Source: Arachis hypogaea
Lineage: Eukaryota; Streptophyta; Magnoliopsida; Fabales; Fabaceae
NCBI RefSeq assembly: GCF_003086295.3
Contig: NC_092040.1
Span: 1,426,001-1,490,000, forward strand
DNA length: 64,000 nt
Direction of reading: 5' to 3'
Part shown: positions 31,754 to 43,479 of the stretch, in pieces
Layout of the letters: every line of letters starts with the position of its first letter
Position numbering within the stretch: the stretch's first letter is position 1
Position numbers and translations under genes: made by a program
The notes under the pieces: model-generated
Told to the model about the DNA's origin: nothing
Database searches by the model: none
Seen by the model: the letters and a program-made list of their open reading frames with translations, nothing else

Positions 31754-33880
31754 TTCATAAATAAGTATAAATCATAAGGAGGGACCGAGGGAGGCTTTAT
31801 GAAAAAGAAGGGTGTGTATGGATGGATGGATATTGGGGTCCTATATGCCATGGATGGTTGATGAGTCAAGGAAGGGACATCAAAATAAAGCAAAGTTACG
31901 TAGCAAAGATTAACGCATACCAATGCTCTTCTTCGTAGGCACGGTTTAAACTTTAAAGCCATTATTATTAGAGCTTTTTCATCATCTTTCTATTTGCCCA
32001 ACATCCTACTAGTGATTCTACTTTTTTCATTAAAAGGAGATAGAAAAAAGAACCTAATTCAACTTTCTTTCCTCACAAACCCTATATATATAAATAACAA
32101 AATCTACATCTCTCTATCACCGTTTTTTCACTTTTCTTTTGATTATTAGCATATACATTCTTATAATACCTATTCTCCTTGCATGAAAATAAATATATCA
32201 AAATAGTTTTAATAGAAACTTTATTTTGTATATTTTTAGTTACAAGGAATGATGACCAATTCAAAAAATAGCTAGGTTTAACATTTTATTCTTTAACGAT
32301 CAAATTAGGAGGCTCATCATTACTCAATGAGAATGATTTGCAAGACAAATTACCAATTACTAATGTAATAGTATGTGTTGTGTTTATTTTTTATTATTAT
32401 ATTAAGGTCAAAAAGTGAGTTTAACTTTCACTAATTTTAGAAAGCATGTTGGTCAAAGGAAGCAATTAGGACAAAATGATAGCAAGCAAAATCATATATA
32501 TTCATATACCAATTATTTACCCAACAAAAAGTAGCCAAGCCTATATATAGGAACTGCTATAGGTTCTTCCCTCAATCAAAATCAAATCTACAATCCATGT
32601 AACTTATGTATAACTATACTTTTATTCTAATTTATCTAATTATATCACAATTAAATGAACAACAATATTATGTATCAATTGTCACTTATAAAATCCAACA
32701 CCTCATTACAATTTTTTTTTCCCCTGGGACCAACGAATCAAAATGCAACCCGACCCGAACTGGCCCAAAAGAAAATAGTCTGATCCAAATTAATCAACCT
32801 ATTTATTACAATCTATTAAATCTAGAAATTGATTATATATCACCTTTTTATAACATTGAAGTTAAACAATTTCATTCCCTTTTAGTCCTTTTTTTTTTAT
32901 ACCAGTTGCACTGTCACTTTTTCTTGCAGTAAAATTAGGCTGAAATTTTTCCATATAAATATAACTTTGGTGTAATACCTTAAAACACAGAATTTATGGG
33001 TCAAAATTCCATCTTTGTAAATTACATCAAATTTAACCTCGTTTTAAAATTAATTTGTGGCAATATTAAAGTTAAAGAATTTCATTCTTTTTTCGTCTTT
33101 TTTTATTTTACCGCGTTGGTAAATACAAATAGTGACTGGTGTTTCAATCTTAAAAAAAAATATTATTATAAACAAATTAAACCCCTGGATATAAGATAAT
33201 TTGATATCTTCATTTCCCAGGTTTTAAAAATGGTTGACTACTATATCATTAATTTGATGTTGCAGCACCATTTCATTTGATGAAACCAATTATGAAGTTC
33301 TTATTATTAGTTATTAAAGAAGCGAACATATTTGATAACAAAAAGATATGAGTCAAAATTACTAAAATTTGTTACTTTTGACTTTACTTAATATATTCTA
33401 TAATAATTAAATATTAAATAAAATAAATTTAAACTATTTTTGTGACGGAGTTGCTCGTGTAACAATCTTTCACATCATGGATTTTAAATTGAAATAAAAA
33501 TATAAAACACCAGGAACTAGGGTTCATGACTAGGCCTGCCATAATATCTTACACTCATAAATGTTCCAATGCTGTTATTTATGAAAAAAGTAAACAGATA
33601 ATAAAAATTTTTAATTTTTATTTATTCCTAATAACATGCTTTTAGCTAGCTTTTACCATTCTCTTCTGCATTGCACGTAAGTTTTATGAATAAAGAAATA
33701 TCAGAGGGAAACAGGAAACTCACCTTTTTATTAATAAAAGTTTGGTGCAGGGAAATAAATTACAGATTCAATTATAGGAATGAGAAATTATTATATGTTA
33801 ATTGGATTATATACAACCGTACCGTTCATTTTGATATATGGTACTTAAAAAGTTATATTTTTAAATAAAAAATAAATAAT
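31754..33880. other. AT-rich intergenic region, no gene seen
   Basis: Contains only short chance frames. A patch at 32720-32770 is somewhat GC-richer (AACCCGACCCGAACTGGCCC) but has no visible gene structure. Confidence 0.45.
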
Positions 33881-34040
33881 TATAAATATATATTTTTTAT
33901 TTTTCACTTTGTATATTCTAATATGATAAGTGAAAGACTAATTTCTATTAAACTAAAATTTAAATTCTTAAAATATTTATGTAAGTAAACCAGTAAACTA
34001 ACTATTTGATTATTACTAGCTAGTTAAATAATTGTAAAGT

Positions 34041-34146
34041 AAAAATTCAGGTACAGTCTACTTCACGTTAAGTTGATAACTAAAAGTTATTAGATGAAAA
34101 TTTAATCAAATTTTTAGGTGAAGTCGACTTCACTTAAGTTTCACCT
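34041..34146. mobile_element. Foldback MITE, GTGAAGTCGAC family, copy 1
   Basis: Left arm TTCAGGTACAGTCTACTTCACG and right arm AGGTGAAGTCGACTTCAC with AGTTGATAAC and TTAGATGAAA subterminal words. It is shortened relative to the 51.5-kb copy and lies in unit 1 of the tandem duplication. Confidence 0.6.
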
Positions 34147-34322
34147 AATTGTAAATATTTTAAGAACATATATTTTTATTTTTCATTTTGTATATTCTAA
34201 TATGATAAGTCAAAAACTAATTTTTATTAAAGTAAAATTTAAATTCTTAATATTTATGTAAGTAAATTAGTAAACTAACTATTTGATTAACAAATTACTA
34301 GCTAGTTAAATAATTATAAGAT

Positions 34323-34448
34323 AAAAATTTATGTGTAGTCAATTTTACATAAAGTTGATAACTGAAAGCTGTTAGATAAAAATTTAGTTAAATCAGTCTG
34401 GCTTTCAATTATCAATTTCACGTGAAGTCGACTGTACCTGATTTTTAC
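34323..34448. mobile_element. Foldback MITE, GTGAAGTCGAC family, copy 2
   Basis: The corresponding position of unit 2: AAATTTATGTGTAGTCAA on the left and TTTCACGTGAAGTCGACTG TACCTGATTTTT on the right. It retains more of the right arm than copy 1, including TATCAATTTCACGTG. Confidence 0.6.
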
Positions 34449-34480
34449 TTAATTGTAAATATTTTAAGAACATATGTAAA

Positions 34481-35655
34481 TTATTTTGTTTAAAAAATTT
34501 TTGAAGTTAAAAAATGAAAAATAAATAATGAATAAGAAGATTTTTTGTCCCTGAAGCAAGCAGATCCTAATCCTAATATAGGAATAGGAGTAGTGCTAGA
34601 TAGAGAAGAACCTGCTGAAAGTTGATTGTGCCTTGAGGTCAATGATCATGACGTAATGTCTTAATGCAAAATGCTGTTAGCAGCGGTATTTGTGCATATA
34701 AACTTTACAACATATATTCAGAGAGAACCATATATATACATGTATGGTAGTAAAATAAAGTGGGAGAGAGAATATTATTATACAAGTTTAATTAGTAGTA
34801 CTAATTCGTTTGATTTTTCAGTCAAAGGAATTACTCTATAGCACACACAAAATCAATACTAGTAATTAATTAATTTAGGTCACAAAAATTCAATTCATGC
34901 ATTTACTCTATACTAATGCTTTTTCTTCCTTTACGACACTAAAATGAGAAATGATTACTATTACTGAACTAATTAATTAATTGAAATTAACAAAGTGTGA
35001 TTATTGGGTGTGCCCCTTTGACTAGATTTTTCCATTTATACACAGGTAATTCTTGTAGTTTTATATGTCAAGAAACACACACATATATATAATGTTGTGT
35101 AAACTTGATAGTGACACATACTGAATTATTGAAGGGTAGACATAGATTATATATTATTCATACATTGATGATAATCGATGGAATATATTTGGAGTATTAT
35201 ATAGATATAAGAAAGCTAAGCATCCCTTATTTAGATTGCCAATAACACCATCTATATATATGTGCATTCTAAAACCATAATATAAGATATTAACTTTTGA
35301 TATACTATCACAACCCACCAGTAGATTTTTCCTTTTTCCGTTAACGTTCCACAGATATCTAATTTTCCTTATTTGGGTAAGCTAAATTGCTTTCGTATGC
35401 AAAAGTTTAAGTTATAACAAGCTAAGCCTTATTAGCTTGTATCATCTCCGATCCATAGGCCTAGCTTAAATTATTCCGAAGCTCTAAAATGATTAACTTC
35501 TCCATGAAATCAATTAATTGTAGAATTTAGCTAGAAAATTAATTATTTTTTAATTAATATCGGCCATTTTTTTTCTTAAATTATTATTTTATTCTAAGTT
35601 TTAAATTCTAAATATTAAAAAATGATAAAATTAAAAAGTTAATTAAAATAAAAAA
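34481..35655. other. AT-rich intergenic region, no gene seen
   Basis: Nothing assignable. The patch 34590-34700 (around GACGTAATGTCTTAATGC and GCTGTTAGCAGCGG) is less AT-rich than its surroundings and could be a conserved non-coding block 3 kb upstream of the KANADI gene, but this is speculation. Confidence 0.35.
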
Positions 35656-35960
35656 GGTTTAACTATTCTGTTGATCCTTATAATTTTGCGAAATTTTTAA
35701 TTAGGTTTTTATACTTTTTTTCCTTTTAATTGGGTCTCTGCACCAATTTTTTTTTCAATTAGGTTTCTGTTGATAGTAATTAGGTTAATTTTATAGGGAC
35801 CCAACTAAAAAAAAATTTCGTACAGGGACTAAAATAAAAGAGAAAAAAATATAGGGGCCCAATTAAAAAAAATGGTGCAAAGACTCAATTAAAAGAAAAA
35901 AAATACAAGGATCTAATTAAAAATTTTGTGAAACTATAAGGACTAATAGAGTAATTAAAG
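35656..35960. mobile_element. Foldback MITE, GTTTAATTACTCTGTTGGTC family, copy 1
   Basis: About 305 bp, nearly all inverted repeat. It starts GGTTTAACTATTCTGTTGATCC and ends with the complement (AAGGACTAATAGAGTAATTAAAG). Arms carry alternating AATTAGGTTTTTATAC and AATTGGGTCTCTGCACC words with complements in the right half. A second copy is at 56430-56730. Confidence 0.72.
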
Positions 35961-37271
35961 TAATAAAAAATTAACTAATAATAATACTAGCTAACTAATT
36001 AAAAATTATTTTTTTATATACAATTTCATCATATCTTTCTTTTGACCTCGTTTTTTTTTGTAAAAAGAAAATTCTTGTAGTCAACCTTAAATATGTTTTT
36101 TAAAATTTATATTTTGTTTCCTTATGTTGTGTCTACGGGTATATATTTGTGAGTGTTCGAGAGTAAATGGAATATTTGTACATTCACTGCTACATACCAA
36201 TGTCTCTTTGATGACGAGACCAATTTGTTCAAAGACAAATCTACCCATCCATTGTTCTTTTAATCCATTATGTACAAGTAAAATAGGGTGGGGGTAAATG
36301 TGACTTTTCACGATGTACTAAATTTGGATAGCCATACATATCTTTAACAACTCACACAAATATATACCTTTTGAATTTCATGGTTTGATTATAAAAAAGA
36401 AGATGACAAGAACGTGATGGATGGGTCCAAAAATTGTTGCTAAGAAGAATGCATGATGTGATTTGCAAAGGAATTAGGGTTTCATGATAACCACAATGAG
36501 TGGTTTATAATTGGGGCTGTTTGTTAACAAAACAAAACAAATCCGTAAGATGTTGAAAATTGTGTGCAATCATGTGACTGTAAATTCCACAATTATTATT
36601 ATTATTATTAAAAAAAAAGAATTTCAGGGGCAAAAAAGAAGCAGCATGAGAGCCCTAGGTTTCAGTCAAGTTAAAGAGGGTTATTGTTGTGTGTGTACGT
36701 GTATGAAGTTAGAAAGTTAACTACTATGGGTTTCAGAGAGACAATGCACACGTTAAAGTTTTTATAGGAAAAATGTGTTGCTTTTCCTCCAATTTTTAAT
36801 CAAAAGAAATCATACAAGGGGTAGGAAAAAGAGAGTATTTGTGAAAAGGAATAAAAGTTCCAAACTTATTTACCTTTTTTTCTTCTTCTTTTTCTCCTTT
36901 TTTCCTTATCTTATTTTTCCATTCCCTTTTCATTATTTTACTAACACAACTATTATAATACCGTACTAAGATATTATATCTATTTATTTATTGTTAAATA
37001 GGATATAATATAAATTATATTTTTAATAATTATTTAGTAATTCTTTTCGAATCAATTACAATAAAAAATAATAATTAACTAGTATTAATTACAAAATAAA
37101 AATAAAAAATATGAGTTACGTAATATTTGGATGTATATCCAAACAAAATATAATGATAATATTATATAAGCAGTCCAGTCCAGTTTAACTATTTCTATAA
37201 CTTAAACCTATGTCCTTAAAATTATAGTGTTACAAAAGTCTCCTTAAAAATGATAATAGTAGTATTTATAA
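35961..37271. other. Intergenic region upstream of the KANADI gene
   Basis: No gene seen. Contains an ATT run near 36592-36610 and AT-rich sequence. It would be the distal promoter of the KANADI gene if regulatory elements extend this far. Confidence 0.4.
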
Positions 37272-37400
37272 AGGTGAAAATTTAGGTATAATCAATTTAT
37301 AAAGTTGATAATTAAAAATTGTTAAATAATTTAATTAATTTAATTTAATTTTTTTTATTTAAAAAAAATTTTAATTATCAATTTTACGTGAAGTCGACGA
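37272..37400. mobile_element. Foldback MITE, GTGAAGTCGAC family, copy 3 (degraded)
   Basis: Left AGGTGAAAATTTAGGTATAATC, AAAGTTGATAATTAAAAATTG, then right TTATCAATTTTACGTGAAGTCGACGA. It lies about 260 bp upstream of the KANADI start codon, thus within the likely proximal promoter. Confidence 0.6.
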
Positions 37401-37479
37401 GTTTGTAATTGCTTTGTAAGGGTATAGTAGGGTAGCCCAAAAAAAAAAAGAAAGAATTGAACAAGTTTGTGTCTCTTTA

Positions 37480-37659
37480 ATTCATCGATCCCCACCACCA
37501 CCCTCACCCTCCACCCTTTGTTTCCTTCTCTCCTCTCCTCTCCTCTCATCTCAAGTGTCATTTTCTCACACATACTTCACTTCTCTCTCTCTCTCAAAAT
37601 CCCCCTTCTTCTTCTTCTTCGTGTTCTTGTTCTTGTTATTCTTCTTGATCGAGATAGAG
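37480..37659 (+). promoter_or_regulatory. CT-rich 5' leader of the KANADI gene
   Basis: Strongly pyrimidine-rich, with (CT)n at about 37581-37595 and (CTT)n at about 37607-37620, and no ATG between 37441 and the start codon at 37660. GA/CT repeats near plant start sites are known targets of BPC/GAGA-binding proteins; a role here is inference. The transcription start was not determined. Confidence 0.5.
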
Positions 37660-40600
37660 ATGGAGTTGTTTCCAGCACAACCAGACTTGTCCTTGCAAAT
37701 CAGCCCTCCAACAGGCAACGGCACCGCCAAACAACAAGAAGTTGATTTGGGGTTCTGGAAGAGAGCCTTGGACTCTTCTAGAACCTCCTTCTCTTCTTCT
37801 TCTTCTCCTTCTCCTTCTTCCCTCCCCAAACCCACATCATACTTCGACCTCTCCCTCTCCAATCCAAGGCCTTCTCCCTCATCACACTACTTCAATAACA
37901 CCGCCACCACCACCCCCACGAATAATCATAATCTCTTATTTCAATCGCTGCAGTACTACCACCACCACCACCATCCACTGTTACAGCCGCAGCCACAGTC
38001 GCAGCCGCACACCCTCAGCCAGGAGCTCGGCTTTCTCAGACCAATTAGAGGGATCCCGGTGTACCAGAACCCACCTTCTTTGCCATTCCCGCAGCACCAC
38101 CATCACCACCATCATCTTCTAGAACCTTCGTCTCCTCCCACCACCGCCAACGCCGGCGCTTCCACTCATCACTTTCAGTCCCAGGCTTTGATGCGGTCGA
38201 GATTCTTGTCGCGATTCCCCGCCAAACGGAGCATGAGAGCTCCAAGGATGCGCTGGACTACCACTCTCCATGCTCGCTTTGTTCATGCCGTTGAACTCTT
38301 AGGTGGCCATGAAAGTATGCTTCTTCTAATTCCCCCCTTCTTCTCGAACCTTCCTTCCTTCCTTCCTTTATTAATTGATTTTGTTGATGATTAATTAGGG
38401 GCTACACCAAAATCAGTTCTTGAACTAATGGATGTCAAGGATCTCACTCTAGCACATGTTAAGTCACATTTACAGGTATAATAATAATAATAATAATAAT
38501 AAAAATCTCATCATATGTGTGATTTTCTTAATTAATTATCAAATTGATTTGATTCCATATATGAACATAAGTTTATTATAGGAAGCAGTTAAATAAAATA
38601 CACACACTCCAAATTCCAATGTTTTCCTCAGAGAGACTATCACACATCCTTAGCAATTCTTCTTTTTTTTTTCCTATTAGATCTGCTATTATGCTCCCCT
38701 CTGCTTCCGCAACCTCATTAACACACCCTTTTTTCCTTTCATTATTATTCAACCCACCAACCACCCCCAATTTCAAACAAACACTTCTTTCTCTTCTTCC
38801 CACCCTTCAATTTCACTATATATAAATAAATTGTTATTTTAAAATGAAAAAGGTAAGGCTGAGTAGTATGTATAGTACAGAGTGAAGAAAACGAAAAAAG
38901 AATAATTAAAAAATGATGTGAGCAAGGAAGGGGTATACGTAGTACCAAAACACCATCATTTCTCAATGATCCGTTCCTCAGAAATGGGTTTGTCTTTGTT
39001 GTGTTATGTTAGTTACCACATGGCCACAACTCTTTTAACCATGGTTAGTCACATGCTCCCATGCATGTGCACATTTTACCGTAAAAGCCATAAATGCTTC
39101 TGTGTTATACTATACAATTTCGACAGTACACACTGCATCTCAATTTAATACTTACAAGTTTCAACTTATTTTTATTAATTAATTAAGCTTCCTTACTTAC
39201 TTATTACTATTACTTACGGATAATAATATGCTTAATTTAATTAATTAGATATAATGGTATTATTATTATTGTGTCTAATAATGTTGTTGCATGATGCACA
39301 AATTTTAATGCAGATGTACCGGACGGTGAAAACTACAGATAGAGCAGCGGCTTCTTCAGGTTAGTGCATTAGTTTTTAATTAATTTACATTTTTTTTTTG
39401 TCTATTCTTGTTGGAAGATATATAACAATTAAGCAAACAATTAATTATTGTTGGTTCCATTATTTTTCTCTAATGTACTTTTTTTTTCTTTTATAAACAT
39501 GAATTAGGGCAATCTGATGTATATGATAATAGATCATCGGGTGATACATCTGAAGACATAATGTTTGACATAAACTCACCATCAACAAGGAGGTCTGATC
39601 TATCCGTTAAGCAGGGAAGAACAGATAATAATAACAATAACAATCATCTTAATCAAGATAAAGAATATCGTGGCCTTTGGAGTAACTCTTCCAGGTAATA
39701 ATAATACATCTAATTAATATACCTTATAGTAGTAGCTACTAGCTAATTGTATATGAACATGTGCATCATTTTTTTTTTCTTAGTGCATGCAAAATAATAA
39801 TTCAAAAATAAATTTAATTAAATTTCTTCTTATTTTTTGTTACTTTGAATCATGTTGTTTAATTTGCAAGATATTGAAAAACACACATACATGAATATAC
39901 AACTATATTAATTATATATTAAAATATAAAATACATATTTATATACAAATATATAATGATTTATTTTAGTGTGGAGATTGCATTTTTTTTTTGTATATAA
40001 CATGTGTTTGGTACCAAGTGCAAGTAAGAAAATCGGAACTTTTCATAACAATTTGGTGAAAATTCGCTTTCCTTCTATAAGACAGACGCATTTGTATGAA
40101 ACTATATATGCATGCAGTGCGTTACATAGGTCTCCAACCATATATAACTACATATAGTGAAAAATGTTTATTTCAATGATCTTCATATTTATTTCCTTAG
40201 CTAGTGGGAATTTTATCTTTTTTTTTTTAAATAATTATTATCAAGTTGCATTGCCAAGTATCATTTTACTTACTGGTTAACTTTTCTGTTTTTGAATTTA
40301 GTCTACTTAGATTTCATTCTATATGTTAGCCCGTTAATGTTGCAAAAAGAAAAAGTAACAATAATATAATAATCGGAGCAATTTATGTATGTCTTATTCC
40401 TAATAGCATTTCTCTCTCTCTTTCACTTTTTCTTTCTTTCTACTTCCTTAATAACCTCACGTACAAAAAAAAAAGGAAACACATTTAGGCACACAAAAAA
40501 ATTGATCACAAAGAGAATAAATCATTTCAAATTTTGCTTTTAATTTGTCCTGTCTGTCCAAAGACCATGAGCATCCAAATTACATGATGGGGTAATAATA

Positions 40601-42414
40601 TACTTTCTTCTATAGTGGGTAAAAAGTAAGTTTAAAAAAAAAAGGGAATTTAATATATGCTATATGCCAAAATCCACCTTAAAAATAGAAATATATATAC
40701 ACATTCACATACATATTAGAAAATTTTCAAGTGTACCGTCATATGATATATCAGTGATTTTTAACCGTTGATCTTAATTATAAAAAAATATATATTTTTT
40801 ATAATTAAGATTAACGGTTAAAAATCACTGATACACTGGTATGACGATCCACTTGAAAACCTTCCATACATATATATCTCTTTCCTTAGGATTTTGTGGG
40901 GCTATATTTTCATGGGCCCCTTAGAATTGGGAAACTTAGTCTCAAAGCTAAGCCCTCCCATAATTAGAAATCTTGGTGGCAAAGCCAATATACCCTTTGA
41001 AACTTGCTTCAATATGTGATGATTAAAAATGTATATAGTAAGATAAGTTATTACTACATAGTCATGGGGGCAATGCACTATCACATGGGGATGGATGGTT
41101 TCAGCTTCAACCACTTTATCTTGAATCAAAAGAATAAGTAAAAGGGAATAAGGCTATAAATAAGACATAGTAAAAGATGGCTTTTCTTTCTCTTTTTCTC
41201 AATTTTTGCTCCCTTTTTTCTTTCTTTCTTTCTTTCTTTTGCATGGCTTTGAAGTAATGGGGAAATATTCTTTTGATTTTTGTGTGTAACAGGGAAGCTT
41301 GGTTGCATGGGAAGCCAAAGCTTGATTCTGTTGGGAACAACGTGCATTCCCTTGAGGTATGTAATAATAAAAATCTTACTCAATAGGCCCTTTTCATATA
41401 CCCAAATAAAGCTTTATTTGGAAATGCATGAAAGGGAGTTGAGAGAGGAAAAGGCAATAACGTTTGATCTTTTTACATTCATCATCATCTTATTGCCATG
41501 CACATTTTTTTTTTATTTTAATATAAAGGAAAAAAATAAATTAAAAAAGCCTTTGCATAAAGCTGCTTTGTCCTTCACAAATTCAAATGGGGGTATTATA
41601 GACCAGTCCTTTTCACATTTACTAGTTACTATGTGGTTAAAAACCAAAGATTATTTGTGCTGTAAAAGAAGCAACCTTACCCCTCTAGTTTAATATTTAT
41701 TTAATTTCTTATTGATTATTATTGATGACCGTATTATTAAAAAGAACCCCTAGCTAGAACCCTAAACCTATTAACAACATTTTGAATTATCAGGTTATAG
41801 CTGATGGGTCAAATATATATTATTATTATAATAATAATAATATATTATTATTAGTATGTGTGAATGCTAATGTAGCTATGGAGAAAAATAATTGGAAGCT
41901 ATATCACATGAACATTGCAAATTCTAGCAGGCTTTTAGGTGTAGTGATATAAATATTCTGTAATTATTCTCTAGTCAAAATGTCCTTTAATTTGATTCCC
42001 AAACCCTTTTCAAATAAATATCTCTTCTTTAATTTTGTGCTGCTTTCAACTATACTGTAACGTTATATTTAATTTTTTTAAATTTTTTCTGTTATTATAA
42101 ATATTTTAGTTGATGATTTTAATTAATATTATATATTTTTTATAATTAAAATTCATGATTAAAATTATTAAAATATGATATTACTAGAATATTTGAAATT
42201 CTTTATCATATACATAAATTAAAGTAGCTAGAAATTTTTATTCCTAATATTTTTTTAATTTAATTTGTTTGTTTGTTTTCAGAAGGAAATGGATCCAAAG
42301 TGTGTAAGCTATGAGAGAATATCAGATGGAAGCTCATCTTCAAACGTGTCAGCATCAACAAGCCCCAAGAAACCTAATTTGGATTTGGAATTCACATTGG
42401 GACAACCACTTTGA
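37660..42414 (+). CDS. KAN2-like: KANADI-family GARP transcription factor, KANADI2-like
   Basis: Predicted nuclear transcriptional repressor of the KANADI family, which specifies abaxial (lower-side) identity in leaves and ovules. Exons set by GT-AG sites and phase: 37660-38314, 38399-38475, 39314-39359, 39508-39694, 41293-41356, 42283-42414; 1161 nt, 386 aa plus stop. Arabidopsis KAN2 is about 388 aa (from memory). The N terminus MELFPAQPDLSLQISPP and DLGFWKRALDS are family signatures. A long Ser/Pro/His/Gln-rich region follows, with His runs. The GARP (Myb-like) DNA-binding domain spans about residues 189-252 (MRAPRMRWTTTLHARFVHAV ... ATPKSVLELM ... LTLAHVKSHLQMYRTVK), split across exons 1-3. 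The C terminus LDLEFTLGQPL is the conserved EAR-like end. The start is the first ATG after an ATG-free leader. KAN2 versus KAN4 is inferred from the N-terminal motif and length. Confidence 0.94.
40720..40863. mobile_element. Foldback MITE inside KANADI intron 4
   Basis: Nearly perfect palindrome. The left arm (TTTTCAAGTGTACCGTCATA, ATCAGTGATTTTTAACCG, TTGATCTTAATTATAAAAAA) is mirrored by the right arm (TTTTTTATAATTAAGATTAA, CGGTTAAAAATCACTGAT, ATGACGATCCACTTGAAAA). Related copies lie at 54065-54196 and, degraded, near 42100-42190. Confidence 0.75.
42100..42195. mobile_element. Degraded foldback MITE in KANADI intron 5
   Basis: ATTTTAGTTGATGATTTTAA ... TTTTTTATAATTAAAATTCA TGATTAAAATTATTAAAAT resembles the inner arms of the 40.7- and 54.1-kb elements. 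The outer ends are not recognisable. Confidence 0.35.
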
Positions 42415-42800
42415 GATATTATTAATTATTATTATTATTATTATAATTATTCTGATTTTCTGAATATATAATAATAATTTTTATTAATTAATTCATCTTT
42501 GAATGAAATCATCATCACTATAATGAAATGTTTTCTAGTGAAAATGAAAGACCTAGCTAGAGAGAGAGAGAGAGAATTAGAGGAACCTGCTCTTCAGAAT
42601 ATCAGAGAAAGAGAAAGCCATAAAAGAAAACAAAAAAGAAAAAAAAAAGCAAAAAAAAAAGGGTGATGAGCTTAAAGAAACACAAGGAGACAAGAAAGAC
42701 AGAAAGCAAGAAAAGAGAGAGAAAGAGAGGGTAGGGGGAAAAAGCAAACCCTTCATATCACACCTCTTTGTGTATGTTAGATCCAAATCAAAAACATTAT
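42415..42800 (+). other. 3' UTR region of the KANADI gene with a long purine-rich tract
   Basis: After the TGA at 42412-42414 come ATT repeats. From about 42552 to 42740 the + strand is almost entirely purine (AG and A runs, few C or T). A minus-strand frame across it (42577-42786) is a Ser/Phe/Leu string produced by this composition, not a gene. No clear AATAAA was found. Confidence 0.4.
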
Positions 42801-43134
42801 ATTATATTTTTCTTTGGTAAATATATGGAAATTAAAATCTAATTGATTTGTATTTCTTTTCTTTTTTTTTTCAATCTGAGAGTAAATTACATAAAAAGGA
42901 GTAGGGTGAGCTTTTAGTTATGTTGTTTAAAGTGTATGAAGAAATGTATCCTTGGTAATTGTAATTGAAGCACTTTACATTTATGAAATTAATTAATTAA
43001 TATTATTTTGGTATTTCATTCTATACCAAATAAGCTAAGCTGGGTTTCCTAATTAATCATATAGCTATATTATTCAATCCTTGGAATAGTCACACGCTTT
43101 ACGCTTTAGGACTAAAAAGAGACTAAAGGCTTGA

Positions 43135-43136
<2 letters not shown>

Positions 43137-43209
<73 letters not shown>
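43137..43209. repeat. (AT)n microsatellite
   Basis: About 72 bp of uninterrupted AT dinucleotides, the longest pure run in the window. Confidence 0.97.
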
Positions 43210-43214
<5 letters not shown>

Positions 43215-43339
43215 GAAAAGACTCAAATTTTTTAATAAAGTCACAAAAAGAATACGAACACTTAGTTAGTCATGATATATTAGTAGCGTTCCCTCATAAA
43301 AAATATTTGGGAATTAGAAAAAACATTAGTAAAAAACAA

Positions 43340-43479
43340 TAAAATTTATCTTATTTAATATTTATTAATTATAATTAAAATTAATAAATAATTAATAAGA
43401 CAAAATTTAGCTATTTAGCAGCGGTTGAATAAAATCGTTGCTAAATAACCAATCGCTATCTGCCAATTTTCTTGTAGTG
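43340..43479. mobile_element. CACTA-type terminal fragment
   Basis: The right end reads CCAATTTTCTTGTAGTG (ending 43479), the complement of CACTACAAGAAAATTGG, a canonical plant CACTA terminus. Subterminal words GCAGCGGTTG, AATCGTTGCTAAATAACC and CAATCGCTATC recur as such elements show. The interior palindrome at about 43350-43405 resembles that of the 27.7-kb MITE. The left end was not found. Confidence 0.6.

Larger units (their letters stand above)
33880..34480. repeat. Tandem duplication of about 280-300 bp, each unit carrying a MITE
   Basis: The block beginning TATATTTTT(T)ATTTTTCA.TTTGTATATTC at 33890-33920 is repeated about 279 bp later at 34168-34200. The units run in parallel through ACTAGCTAGTTAAATAATT and end with AATTGTAAATATTTTAAGAACATAT in each copy (34147 and 34451). 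Each includes a foldback MITE of the GAAGTCGACTTCAC family. Unit 1 is about 33880-34165, unit 2 about 34166-34475. Confidence 0.75.

Noticed and set aside
37566..37862. Antisense open frame opposite KANADI exon 1
   Set aside because: Shadow of the Ser/Pro-rich coding strand (Glu/Lys-rich complement); KANADI is on the plus strand with correct splice phases.
42577..42786. Minus-strand 69-aa hydrophobic, Ser/Phe-rich frame
   Set aside because: Produced by the purine-rich tract of the KANADI 3' region; no motif.
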